Source of the DNA: Schistocerca nitens | Lineage: Eukaryota; Arthropoda; Insecta; Orthoptera; Acrididae | Assembly: GCF_023898315.1 (NCBI RefSeq) | Contig: NC_064615.1 | Coordinates: forward strand, 1,189,055,413 to 1,189,119,412 | Length of the DNA: 64,000 bases | Reading direction: 5' to 3' | Shown: piece by piece, positions 11,420 to 22,439 of the stretch | How positions within the stretch are numbered: position 1 is the stretch's first letter | How the letters are laid out: the number at the start of each line of letters is the position of its first letter | Position numbers and translations under genes: made by a program | Notes under the pieces: generated by a model | Told to the model about the DNA's origin: nothing | Databases searched by the model: none | The model's input: the letters and a program-made list of their open reading frames with translations, nothing else

Positions 11420-13190
11420 TGCTAATCATTTCTGCACAACACACTAACGTACATGTCCTGTTAATATGAACGTCCTGTCTCTAGTCGTTGAAGGTGTTCT
11501 GGTTGTTTCCGAACGTGAGTGTAGGAAATCAATAAACTTGAAAGCACCAGAGCTTTCTTGTTCCTCTGGATATTCTTGCGTTTTTTTACACCTGTTGCGT
11601 GTGAAATTCTCTTAGTTTTCAGCCGGTTTGGACTGTTCCTTGTCCGTTACTCTGTTTTCAGTTACGAGGACCCTCTGGGCAGCTACGGTAAGTAACTTCT
11701 TTCCCGCTTATTTTAATCAGTTTTGCTTGTAATGCTTTTCCTCCGCTCTTTAATTCGCGTGTTAGACGAATATCTTGTAGCCTTCTGCACGATCCTGAGA
11801 CCACGTGGCGGGTGGGTATTTCTTTCGTATAGCGGAGTCAGCTGATAAATGTTTGTGTTTCCGTTGACAGAAGTAACTTTGCTATTAAGTGATCTGAGAA
11901 TCGCGTCAAGAATTTGCACGTAAGTTACGTAAAGATGCGGTCGGGGGGCCGCTTAGTTCTTTTAACCTTCCTATAGCGAGTTCTCCACTCGAAGTACTTT
12001 GCATGCTTTTATTCTCACTATCGTAATTTGTTTCCGCAACGTTCGAGCTCCCGGATATACTTTCGTTTTCCGTTCAATCATTTTGCCTCTTTCTCTATCG
12101 AGTGACATGCCGCTGCAGGCTAGTTAGATCAGATTAAATTGTGAGTGGATACAGGGAATTCCACTAAGTAGTTATTCTTGTCTTTTGTTTTCAAAAGTGA
12201 GATACTCTGCGTAATAAATTTTATGTTCACCTATGAAATCTGCTTTTGAATGACCGTATAACCACCAACGCCCTCCCAGCCCCCTCCCCCAACCTCCTCC
12301 CGAGAGACAGTTGACGTAAGAGAATTTGCAAAGAAAATAATGACGTCGTAGTACGGTCGCTCGCCTCTTGCATTACCACAGCGTATTGTTTGATAAATTA
12401 CGTTCGTGATAGGGCTTCATTTCTTCTCCGATCCGGCACGACCATTGCACGTGCGACAGACTGGACTTGGCGTTCTTACGCAGAGAACATTGACGCCTCT
12501 GATTTGTTGGCGCTAAACCAAAATCCATTTGACGTGGTGAAAGAGAGTGGGTTATTAGGAGTGCTATAGTCATCTTACACAGGTATTGTAACCTTCACGT
12601 AAAATTCGATATCAGTTCCATGGAGTCCTTGTTTATGTGCATATTTACTGTGAATATAGGCAACTAGAGCTGGATTTACACATGCATGTCTCTGAACAAC
12701 TGTGAGGATGAACTGTGAACCAGACAGGCACGCGCAAATCCTACAGGCACGTCGTAGATTCTCCAAAATTTTTAATGTCTCTGTTAAAACATGTACTGCA
12801 TACAAGTTGATCCGGTGATAATGTCGTCACTTTGTGTGACGACTACTAAATTTTCAGATCACATCTACCCCGCTTGTCCGTACCTACATACCGAAATGTC
12901 CGTGAAATTAATTCTAATGACGGAAGCCACCTCAGTTACGTCGAAACACATGGATTGCTGTGGAGTGCTCACCTTAGCCATACATTAATAATAAATTACA
13001 GTAAAGATACATAAAAATTACTCTTTTGATAGACGATGGAAATAATGAACAAGAGTACCGATCGACAGTAGCTATGAAAGTTTAAATTTAGAACATGTGT
13101 AATGGTTGGATAAAAGAATGTTAATAACGCTCTAATAACTGATTTATTCCTGTTATAAATACGCATCTCTCAGTTACGCTATTTTTTTAG
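11420..13190. other. Unassigned region
   Basis: About 1.8 kb of mixed composition without recognised coding sequence, tandem repeats or transposon ends. Open stretches are below 80 codons and unrecognised. Confidence 0.35.
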
Positions 13191-13265
13191 TGCAGGTACT
13201 CTACGTAAGGAAACAGGTTCACCTGCTGATGTCTCCACCTGCTTAGCAGTCTGGCTTTCGCAGCC

Positions 13266-14230
13266 GTGCATTGCGGAGCGCGCCATCGCGTTTGTTTACT
13301 TTCAGCGGCCGTCACTTCCGTGTCGCCTACGTGTAGTAGAACCGTGGCCAACCGATTTAGAAAATCAACACTGCGATTGAGCTTCTGCAATGACTACGCA
13401 AGACCAAAGGCCTCGGAAGTGGAACGTTTCCTACGCGACGTTGCTAAGAGCCCAGCTTCCGACATCTCGGTCATCCATTTGTCCATATTAAGGAGTACGG
13501 TGTACGTCAAAGTCGTCAATGACGCGGCATGTGAAAGAATACTTCGTGACACCAAACACGGACTACGCTTTTGCCACGCCGCGGTCACTGTCGACCACGC
13601 TGGCTTGGGAATGCGCACCGTACGAGTTTTCCAACTCCCGTTCGACCTCCCGGCGGATGACGTTATAGCGGCTTTCCACCCCTATGACACTGTACACGGC
13701 GACACGGCCGAACGCTGGCCGCAATACCAAACGTAGCCCTTTCTTAACGGTGTGCGGCAGATCACTGTCGACCTCCATCGCCAAGTGCCATCTTACCTGC
13801 AAATTAGCGCGTGCGCCCGCCGCGGTGGTCTAGCGGTTCTAGGCGCTCATCCGGAACCGCGCGACGGCTACGGTCGCAGGTTCGAATCCTGCCTCGGGCA
13901 CGGATGTGTGTGATGTCCTTAGGTTAGTTAGGTTTAAGTAGTTCTAAGTTCTAGGCGACTGATGACCTCAGATGGTAAGTCCCATACTGCTCAGAGCCAT
14001 TTGGACCATTTTGAAATTAGCGCGTGACGCGCGGTCGTCATATACGACGGCCGACCTCGGAACTGTTCCGGGCGCGGCAAAGAAGGCTGCCTCAGGTCTG
14101 AGTGTCTTCAGCGACGAATCACCCGATTGCCAGCCACTACCGGCGCTCTCTTCTCCTCCCACAGGCCGCCGTGCACCGGTAACCCTTCCTGCTGCTGCGG
14201 GTATCGCCAGGGTCAACGCGTCACGCTGAC
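13266..14230 (+). pseudogene. Retrotransposon ORF1 (RNA-binding), split by a SINE
   Basis: The first open stretch, 13266-13736, gives 156 residues. Its C-terminal half reads MRTVRVFQLPFDLPADDVI then ERWPQYQT, an RRM-like segment of ORF1 proteins that coat element RNA. A frameshift follows, and YPFLNGVRQITVDLHRQVP continues up to the SINE. After the SINE the frame resumes with RVIYDGRPRNCSG then KEGCLRSEC. This is a CCHC knuckle in which the second Cys has become Arg and the His has become Cys. The 156-residue start is only the first ATG in frame; the true start is unclear. Confidence 0.7.
13814..14013 (+). mobile_element. tRNA-headed SINE (family 1)
   Basis: A tRNA-like head has an A-box region ggtggtctagcggttctagg and a B box ggttcgaatcc at about 13880. 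It is followed by the shared body ttaggttagttaggtttaag and the end gctcagagccattt. The copy is flanked by a perfect 13-bp target duplication AAATTAGCGCGTG (13801-13813 and 14014-14026), so it inserted cleanly into the retrotransposon ORF1. This is a retroposon mobilised by another element, not a tRNA gene. Confidence 0.95.
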
Positions 14231-14769
14231 TGCCTCAAGTTACTCCGCCGCCACTGCCGACAGCCCCTCCCGGCTGAGGATACGAACTCCCATTCGCTTA
14301 GCGTCCCCAGGACGGCCCTCCTCCCAGACCGCCGCGAGTCCCTCCCGTCTTCCGACACCCGAGGACGGGCACGCAAACAACGTTCGCCTAAAAGGCGCAA
14401 AAGGAGGCGCCGTACGGTGTCGGAACGAGACAGACCACCTCCCCCTGAGGCTTCAGAGGCCGTCCGGCTCGACGAGGCCTCGCAGAATCTGCACGACGAC
14501 ACGACGCCGCCTGTGCCGCTGCCCACCTACTCTGCTGGTTCACCCGGGTGCACCTGAACCGACGGACTCCACCGTTGCGCCTGCCGCCGAGACGTTCTCC
14601 GCTCCTACGGTCGACGTCGGATGTACGAACGGCACAACGAGCGCGCCCTCTTACCCCGGACGGAGACCTAGTTATGCCGCCGATGACGCCATCGGGTGGC
14701 GTACGGCACGGATCGCCCCTCTTCACCCTCCGTCGATGGAGTTCCCTCCACGGCGGGGCACGATTCCAA

Positions 14770-15470
14770 ACCTACCGAGTGGCGACCATCGACACTAACA
14801 GCATTAACTGCCGCGTGAAAATTCAACTGCCGCGAGAGATGATATGGGCACCGGACGTCGACACCGCGCTACTACAGGAAGTACACTTGACCACACTTCC
14901 AGACGTCGTGGGATGTAACACTTATCCTTCTCCTGGTGACCACATGGGATGTGGCACAGCCACCTTCCGCCCGAGAGGGCATTCCGGTGGCCGATATCAC
15001 ATACCTTCCCTCCGCCAGAGGCTCGGCCGTCACCGTCACGGGGACGCGTATCGTCAACATTTACGCCCCGTCAGGCTCCACTCACAGACGCGACAGGGCA
15101 CACTTCTATTCAGAAGAGATCACCCCTTTGTTTCTGGGAGCATTACTTGCTTGGGGATGGTTCTAATTGTGGCCTGCACACCGATGACCAAATGCCAACC
15201 ACAACACCTGGCAAGAACTGCGCCTTGTCGTCCGTGATGTGTTGCTCCGCGACACTCGGGAAGTTCGGCACGGCGACGCACCTCAACATACTTGCCAGAT
15301 GAGTCACTCCGCGACCCGCCTCGATAGGATTTACGTCTCTCGGGAACTCACACGTGCAGTCCAAGGTCCTTGGCCTTTTCAGACTGTGCCTACATCTGCA
15401 AAATTCTCCTTCCACAATAAGTGGTCTGGCGCAGTTGTGCGCAGTGAAAGCTAAACAACTCCCATCCCCA
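14770..15470 (+). pseudogene. APE endonuclease domain of the 13.2-kb non-LTR element
   Basis: Pieces in three frames spell TALLQEVHLTTLPDVVG (catalytic glutamate block), REGIPVADITYLPSARG, GTRIVNIYAPSGSTHRRDRA, CGLHTDDQ and ASIGFTS/TRLDRIYVSREL (the DRIYVS block). This is the element's target-nicking domain. At least four frameshifts are needed to read through it, and the GDFN block is altered near 15150. Traces of the following region (CITETWATCERHL, TTVTWWKT) lie at 15490-15570. Confidence 0.75.
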
Positions 15471-15934
15471 TGATGCCGAATGTCTTCAGTGCATTACCGA
15501 AACATGGGCCACCTGTGAACGACACTTGCTAAGTACTCCACAACCGTGACTTGGTGGAAAACCTGCTATTTGACGTACCTCGATTGAGTACGGCAAGGAA
15601 GCAGCTGAGTGGCACTGGCACACTACTGACAACAGCAGGGAGTTGGGGGCACGACTCCACTTTCGATATGAAACTGATATGCAAATTAATTAAATTGATC
15701 AGCCAATCTCCCCTGCCCCCACCAAAGCCCGCCGCCGACCACGCCCAACCCCGACCCTGTGGATGTAAGTTGTTTTTTCTCAGCTGCACATGTACCCCAA
15801 CTCCCTCCTCCCCTTCCCCCTCCCCCTCTTCTCCAAGGTCCTCCTACCTTATTACCGGAAATTATGAATTTTGGCGGGAATGTCTTTCCCCTAGGGTTGT
15901 GCTGACATCCCCCTACCCCTCGCCCACATGCGAA

Positions 15935-16355
15935 TTGATCGGCAATTAAAATTGGCAGTACCATTTCTGGGACTTAAACCCGTGTTCTCCTGGGCAGAAA
16001 GACCAAGTGTACCCTCCTAACACAAAAATGGTTCAAATGGTTCTGAGCACTATGGGACTGAGGTCATCAGTCCCCTAGAACTACTTAAACCTAACTAACC
16101 TAAGGACATCACACACGCATCCATGCCCGAGGCAGGATTCGAACCTGCGACCGTAGCGGTCGCGCGGTTCCAGACTGAAGCGCCTAGAACCGCACGGCCA
16201 CATGAGCCGGCTCTTAACACAATTACACCACTAGAGGCGGTTGGAATTGACAGGAAATTAAAAATGGCTGTGCCCTTTCTGGGACGCGAACGCTGGTTCT
16301 ACTGGATGAAAAGCCAAAGTGCACTTCCTAACACGTGGAAACTATCCAGATGCGG
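15935..16355 (-). repeat. Two 115-bp tRNA-like units separated by a SINE
   Basis: The phrase tttctgggac occurs at 15964 and 16276, and cctaacac follows each about 50 bases later. Removing the SINE and its duplication leaves a period of 115 bp. Read on the minus strand each unit ends in a B-box-like sequence (gggtttaagtccc and gcgttcgcgtccc), so the unit may itself derive from a tRNA. It may be a dimeric SINE or a short satellite. Confidence 0.45.
16026..16210 (-). mobile_element. tRNA-headed SINE (family 1)
   Basis: Inverse orientation: aaaatggttcaaatggt end at the left, B box (ggattcgaacc on plus) at about 16135, and head to 16210. It is flanked by a 12-bp duplication with one mismatch (ctcctaacacaa 16014-16025, ctcttaacacaa 16211-16222). 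It lacks the ttctaagttc segment of the body seen in other copies. Confidence 0.92.
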
Positions 16356-18480
16356 TGGACGAAGGTTAGGTTAGTGTATTTATTTTGGTCGGGAAACTGA
16401 CGCAAAGATCGATCGTAATTACGTAATTAATCACAAAGATCGGGTCTATTTACACAACTGTATGCGTAGCGCTACACAACGACGGTATAAAAGCGCAACA
16501 CAGCTCAAAAACTGACGGTACCATACAGATGGTGTTACACTGCTGCGAGAAAGTTCGGAATAGCATTCGAACCTAGCGACAGACACACTCAAACTTTACC
16601 CTACACCTACAAACTGGTCGGAGAAAGGCAGGGGTATAAGGTACTATCTTTATTCTGTATGGCAGGAACAATGTTCAACAGACGAGATTCTGGTGTTAGA
16701 CAGAGAGGAGTTTAATAAGTGTATTACGTGTAAGCATACAGCTGAGTCCTGTATTTATAGTTGTTTGACGTCAGAGTTCGCCACAGACGTCTGCTCAAAA
16801 CTAACCCTGCAACCCAGGTAACTGATACCAAAAATGACGGAAAAATGTATCACATTTGTAATTACACGTCGAAATTGTTGTAAAAAAACAGCACTCGTAA
16901 TGAATGGGTCATAATGCAACACATGCACTGGGGAAAATCGTCGTCCTACAGACTGCAGAGAGGTTGGTAGTTGAACGTGCATTCTCCTCGATAGGCGTCC
17001 ACAAACTGCCGAAAATCGAGGCCCTCTTCCTACCCCCCCCCCATACCCCTCCCTCCCTCCATCCACCTATGGGGGGACACAGGCTTCTCGAAGTGGCCAG
17101 CTGCTTCTCCGACCGCCTGGTAGTTTCTCTGCACACTCGCTGCCCGCCCTCTGCGGCCACTGGCCACACTCAGCTTTCCACCACCTGGCCGCCACTCTCG
17201 GGCGACGCACCTACACCAACACAATAGACTGCAAATTCTTATCTAAAACATAGCGACAGAGCCGCCCTGGCAGAGAGCGGCTGTGTCCGGCGACCGCTCA
17301 CAGCAGACGTGCCCTGCTGCGGCCCGCTTTGAGGCGGCGGTCCTAAACAACACAAAAGGGAAATTAGGTAGCATAACTCCACCCATCCGGAGAACACTCC
17401 AGATGGCTATTTCAAAAGTCTGCAGTTTGTGAAGCAGGATCCCATGCCGCCTAAAGCGAGCGCAGCCGTACGCCGGCATTCCACAGAACCCTGATAAATG
17501 ATTGCTATCCCGCCGAGGGACAGCCACGGCTTCATAGGGAACTCGCCCGCCGTTCTGCGCTGGACTATTTAACATCGACTCCTATTGTAAATGTCCTCTT
17601 TCCACGAAAATAAGCACAGCCCATTTTTTTTAGTTTTTTGATCAAAATCAGTATAGTTTTTACGTTCGACTGCAATCGTATCGCATTTTTTGTGACGTCC
17701 AACCAAGTCCACCACCACCGATCACAAATGATCAGCAGAGACATGTCCACCATCATGTGTAAAATCAGGAAAAAACAGAATTCGACTATGTAGCTGCGAT
17801 AATCACCGATCACCGCAGTATGTCTCGAAACAATCATCGGAGTGAAGAAAAATTTAATCGAAAAAGAAAAAAAATAGTAATCTATACTAAGCAATTTCTT
17901 CCATATCGTTGAACAAATTACACAATCTGAGAGCGTCTCTTGCGTTCAGTGTCTGTAAATAAACTGTCATGCACGTGAAATAACATCAGAGAATACAATC
18001 ATTCATGCCATTGGCTCACATGTCAGAAAAAAACACAATCATTTAACGTTTGACAACAGAAAGCTATAATTCGAGAGAACGTAGCTGTTTTGTACACTAT
18101 GACAGGTTCCCCTTTACCAACGCGATGCTGTATTATACCAGCGTTTACGAAACATCGTGAGAGCCTGTATCGCCCTGTGTACGTGGGATTGAAATTTCGT
18201 TAAAAGATAACGCCGCAACGAAAAAAAAAAAGAAAAGATTGTCACGAATCATTCCGTAGCGCAATAGCCATTTCTTCAACCTGCCAAGCGGCACATCATT
18301 GATACCAGTTTGATGGGCTAATTAATTAAATTCATCATCAGAGTCACTTAGTATGGCGAGTAATTTTTTTCTCAGCAGTCGGATTGCATTCGCCAAGTAC
18401 GACAACTGGGAATCCATGGAGGGAACACAATTTTCTTTTCGAGGAATGACATCTGAAGCTGACCACAGAGGGATTCTACA
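16356..18480. other. Unassigned region
   Basis: About 2.1 kb. There is a C-rich tract at 17033-17060 and a GC-rich stretch at 17080-17560 with short open frames of no recognisable family. The rest (17580-18480) is AT-rich. No gene, tandem array or transposon end was recognised. Confidence 0.35.
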
Positions 18481-20189
18481 ACCCACAACATACATTTCGC
18501 GTGAGGACAGCGCTGTTGAAGATACGACCACACAGCCTGAGTGTTGGGTCTACAGAGGCACACACGAGTCGCTGGTAGTGTTTCGCTTTCAGGCAGAAAT
18601 GCTGTCCGAAATGCTGTCAGCAATTTGGATCAAGTCTATTCATTCAACCACATATTTGCGTTGGATCCTGTAGAAACGTCTTTTAATTATTACAGCCACT
18701 GGTTAATCACATTCGTACCACTCTTGTCTCTCGAAACGAGTCATCATTTTTTGTTGAACCTGTCTGCTAAGGGTCCCATACGCGAAGAACTCCAGTGCTG
18801 TTCTTAAGACAGTCCCTCTGCATCCTCTAACTGCTCCTAAGTCTCTGCCCTGCCCTCCCTGCAGTTTAGTCCATGTGATTAAAATTTAAAACAGTCTTGA
18901 TCGCAATCTTGTTAAAATGTTTTCTATTGGAGTGATCATCACAGTTTAAGTCTGACCTGTATGGAAGTCGGAGAGCGCTATATCTAAGATCTTTTGCATC
19001 CTGTGGGGAAACAAGACGAGCGAGTTAATGCGACAGGAGTGCGTTTTGATCTCTCGGTGGAAATGGGAAGACGGTGTGACGGCTCCGCCAACCGTGTACA
19101 AAGTGTAAGGCGCTCGAAGCTGACCCGTGCACGGCCCGTGTTCGTGCCATTTGCTGTTTGTCATCTTCTATTAAGGTACTTCTTATTCCATTTACTGGCG
19201 TCACTAACTTGCTGCCTTACTTGCCCACGAGCGGCAGCAGCAGCGCATATTGATAAGTGCTCTGGAGCGACTGACGTCGTGTGTCTGAGTCAGTTGGAGA
19301 CGGACCAGGAGTGCAGTCAGGACGCAGCAGCAGTGAAGTCGAGGCGCAGACAGCCGCTGCTCGCCGACTCGTGGCGCCACACGTCAACTGTCCGACGCAG
19401 GGAGACTGGAGCAGGACGACTGGTTGGTCGACTCATCGGCCGACGTACATTTGGTCCTTTCACCGTTTCCGGGCCTGGGCAGTCGGTCGGTTGGCCTGGA
19501 GGAGCAAGAAAGTCTCCGACACGCGGACTCTGGCGATGTGCATGCGCGGTTGGAGTGTCAGGTGGTGCTTTGAGTGCTACGAGGTTCGTCGCCCACCTTG
19601 GACACGAAAGTTGAGTCCTCACTTAACCTACTATCGAGCCTCAACTGTTTACATTTCTTCGTTTGATCCTGGTTGTCGCTTTTGGGACATTCCCGCGAGC
19701 AACAACGTGTGTGTATTCAAGTCTGCTAAGATTCCAGGCTTCTTCCTGGGGAGTTTAACTTAACTTATTCCTTGTTATTGAAGTTGACCAGATGCATCTT
19801 TTGCCTTCTGGCCGTTGACGTTCTGGTTACCTGCCCTCGTCGTTGACGTAATTTTCGGCAGTGTATTTTCCTCGTCGTGTTGTTGCTGTCCAGCACGGCG
19901 TGTAGTTCGACAGCTGAGGTGGTGTCGGTCGTTGTGGGCGACAATATTCTGTGTGTCGCTGTATTGAAATCTTGTGGTCGTTTTGCTGGTTGCGTGGAGC
20001 AGAACTGATTTATTGATCGATCGGTCGGCTGTCTGTCGGTTTGGCTGCCTTCAGATTAAGAAGTCGTTGGACAGGCTGCCTGTCTCACCTAGACGGGGTT
20101 TAGTGTTACAATCCCAGTTTGATCGCTGAAAACTTCTGGGTGCTATTCCTTGTGTGTTACATAGTAATTTCCCTGTCTGGGTTTTAGTT

Positions 20190-20900
20190 ATTTGGTTGAT
20201 GTGAGGCCTTCAGTCAAGCATCAATATCTCTTAACTTAATGTTCTTGTCTTGCCCTTAAGGCATGAGATTGTTTTTCTTTTATATGGGGACTTTAGCCGA
20301 ATTTTACATGAGATGTTTTAAGATAAGGCCTTCTGGCTTTTAAATTGAAACTCTTTTTCTAGGCCTTAAGCGGTTAAACATATTTTGTTGATATGTAGCC
20401 TTCAGCCGAGTATTAATATCTCTTGAATTAATGTTCTTGTCTTGCGCGTAAGGCATGATATTGTTATTCTTTATAGGGACCATCAACCGAATTTTGTATG
20501 AAATGCTGAGACACGGCCTTCTGCCTTTTAAAATTGACACTCTTCATTCTAGGGCCTAAGCTGTTAAATTAATTGCTGATGTGCGGCCTTCAGCCGAGTT
20601 TTAAAATCTCTCAAATTAATGTTCTTCTCTTACCCTTAAGGCATAAGATTGTTATGCTTCTGTATGGGGACTTCAGCCGAATTTTGCATGAAATGTTTTA
20701 ATATAAAGCCTTCTGCTTATTGATTGTAACTCTTCTTATTGCTTAATATGTGGCCTCCAGCCAAGTTCTATTAAAATTAAATTGCTAAGGCCTTCAACCT
20801 GTTTAGATTGAAGATTTAGAAAATATTTTTGGGTGATTGCGTCTTGGATTTTCACTGTGGCCTTCAGCCAATCTAAAGTTAATCAAGGGAGGTCAATTAA
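20190..20900 (+). repeat. About 190-bp tandem array carrying GCCTTCAGCC
   Basis: Units start with gatgtgaggccttcag near 20198, ttgatatgtagccttcagcc near 20388 and gctgatgtgcggccttcagcc near 20577, so the steps are about 192 and 188 bp. Each unit also contains ttaatgttcttgtctt, aaggcat-agattgtta, a gggac-tca-ccgaatttt segment and ggccttctg-cttttaaa. A fourth, shorter copy degrades after 20740. The motif gccttcagcc and variants recur about ten times. Confidence 0.85.
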
Positions 20901-20918
20901 AGTTTTGAGTGTTTTGCA

Positions 20919-21081
20919 GAAAAATCAAATGTGTGTGAAATCTTATGGGACTTAACTGCTAAGGTCATCAGTTCCTAAGCTTACACACTACTTAACCTAA
21001 ATTATCCTAAGGACAAACACACACACCCATGCCCAAGGGAGGACTCGAACCTCCACCGGGATTAGCTGCACAGTCCATGAC
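20919..21081 (-). mobile_element. tRNA-headed SINE (family 3)
   Basis: Inverse copy with the minus-strand B box ggttcgagtcc (plus ggactcgaacc near 21041) and the body variant tgtccttaggataatttaggttaagtag. It is flanked by an 11-bp duplication AGTGTTTTGCA (20908-20918 and 21082-21092). The head is short, so it is truncated or of a different tRNA origin from family 1, while the tail is clearly related. Confidence 0.88.
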
Positions 21082-21354
21082 AGTGTTTTGCATCCTTGTT
21101 GTAATACTGTGTATTGATAAATAAAGATTGTATGCTGAGTGCAACTGACAGCAACTTACTTTTGCCACTTTCCACAACCTAATCCGCTCATTCCTTCTAG
21201 CCAAGGCATTTCTGAAGCTTTCCCCTGCAACACGAGGTAGTAGAAGACATAGTACAAGCAGTTACAGTGGTGTTTCTTGTTGGAAAAATTATGCAGACTA
21301 CACATCATACATGGCATGGAAGAAGGACAAAGATTTTGCTACTGCACTGCAACA

Positions 21355-21571
21355 AAAAAAAATGGTTCAAATGGCTCTGAGCACTATGGGACTTAACATC
21401 TATGGTCATCAGTCCCCTAGAACTTAGAACTACTTAAACCTAACTAACCTAAGGACAGCACACAACACCCAGTCATCACGAGGCAGAGAAAATCGCTGAC
21501 CCCGCCGGGAATCGAACCCGGGAACCCGGGCGTGGGAAGCGAGAACGCAACCGCACGACCACGAGCTGCGG
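21355..21571 (-). mobile_element. tRNA-headed SINE (family 2)
   Basis: Inverse copy: family-1-type body at the left, joined to a different head with gggaatcgaacccgggaacccggg (B box near 21512) and the linker cacaacacccagtcatcacg. The duplication ACTGCACTGCAAC is at 21341-21353 and again at 21572-21584. It lies in R-A copy 1. Confidence 0.95.
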
Positions 21572-21990
21572 ACTGCACTGCAACACATCTCCAAACTACA
21601 TACAGGTAGTCTGAAGGAGATCTGTGTCTTTCAGGGTGCATTCATGTCTATCACCCAAACATATCTAGTGATCCTATTAAATATACAGGTATTGGTATAT
21701 TGCAGCAGGTGGTTTGTGATCGACGTCGCTTCCACAGACCGGTGTGAAGTTTCATCACCTGTACTGTAGGATGACCATAGCCAACAGACTGTCAATCACA
21801 CGAATGTGTTCCTCTATTGCTCCTTCATAAGCAGTTTATTACATTGGTTTTTTCGGTTGTAACACACCCAATCAGTGTACATCACCAAACACTTTGTTTT
21901 TTTTTTTACCATGCTACCAGTAAACCGACATTAACATGTTTCGATACTCTGGCTTTCACAGAAAACTGAACATCGCACGACAAACTATGC

Positions 21991-22439
21991 AGCTACCACA
22001 GCAAAGGCTGGTAGAAGTAAAACACAGACGCGATGTTACTCATTGACAAAAAAGTGGAAGATATTTCAACATATGTAAACTGGACGAATTTGAGGTTTTG
22101 TAGAGCGCTTCCAACAGCAATCCGAAAGTGATTACCTGTGCAGTTAATCTCATCTTCCCATCAAGAGGGTAGCAGCTGTCTCTGTGCTTCATTTCGAAAA
22201 GCATTCTTCCTTCATTTTTCAGGAATGTACTTGATCACTGTTACAGTATTGACCATCGCCAGAAGGTACTGTTCAATACACGCTTGAGGTAGCATAAATA
22301 AAAAGAGGTACTGTTATCTTATTGATGAAAAAAAAAATTGAAAAAGTAAAAATATAAACATGTTGACGGCATCACAACATATGGAAAAAGGTCGAGTCTG
22401 TAGCAATGAGGAATGTTTCCGAATAGTTGTATTAAGATG
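21991..22439. other. Unassigned spacer between R-A copies
   Basis: About 450 bp of AT-rich sequence with no recognised gene or repeat boundary. It could be a diverged part of either neighbouring R-A copy. Confidence 0.3.

Larger units (their letters stand above)
13200..15660 (+). mobile_element. Non-LTR retrotransposon remnant (RRM/zinc-knuckle ORF1 plus APE endonuclease)
   Basis: Plus-strand order is an ORF1 with an RRM-like tail and zinc knuckle, a proline-rich GC-rich linker, an APE endonuclease, and the first part of a reverse transcriptase region that fades by about 15660. Frames change many times. The segment has clearly higher CpG content than its flanks, a trait of the element. A SINE splits ORF1 at 13814-14013. 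Gag-like ORF1 with a knuckle fits I/R1-type elements, but the clade was not determined. Confidence 0.75.
19122..21213. mobile_element. About 2.1-kb insertion in R-A, class unknown
   Basis: Comparison with R-A copy 3 shows that gaagct at 19116-19121 should run straight into the sequence after 21219. The same six bases recur at 21214-21219, as a target duplication would. The inserted DNA is GC-rich and CpG-rich for the first kilobase and then contains a 190-bp tandem array. It shows no transposase, RT or clear TG...CA ends. A solo LTR or a non-autonomous element are both possible. Confidence 0.45.
18480..21990 (+). repeat. Dispersed repeat R-A, copy 1 (interrupted)
   Basis: Segments at about 18640-19121 and 21214-21720 match, in order, the R-A copy at 34790-35650. 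Shared pieces include cttttaat-attacagccactggt, ctgctaagg, gagagcgc, gttaatgcgacagga, gtgtacac/aa, cctgcaacacgaggt and ctacatac. The part from 21660 to 21900 (gatcctattaaatatacagg and following) matches copy 2. A 2.1-kb insertion (19122-21213) and a SINE (21355-21571) interrupt it. No protein was recognised and the class of the repeat is unknown. Confidence 0.55.

Noticed and set aside
13850..13895. tRNA gene in the cggccgcggtggtctagcgg segments (also at 33934 and 58590)
   Set aside because: A and B boxes are present, but each copy continues into a common SINE body, is flanked by target duplications and does not form a complete cloverleaf.
14221..14798. Open stretches of 101-223 codons in three frames
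   Set aside because: They are frames of the GC-rich linker between ORF1 and the endonuclease of the non-LTR element.
17030..17240. Glycine-rich protein on the minus strand
   Set aside because: It is produced by the C-rich tract at 17033-17060 and is not supported by any recognisable sequence.
18994..19763. Open stretches of 206 and 160 codons on the plus strand
   Set aside because: They overlap in different frames, lie across the border of a 2.1-kb insertion and match no known domain; GC-rich composition explains them.
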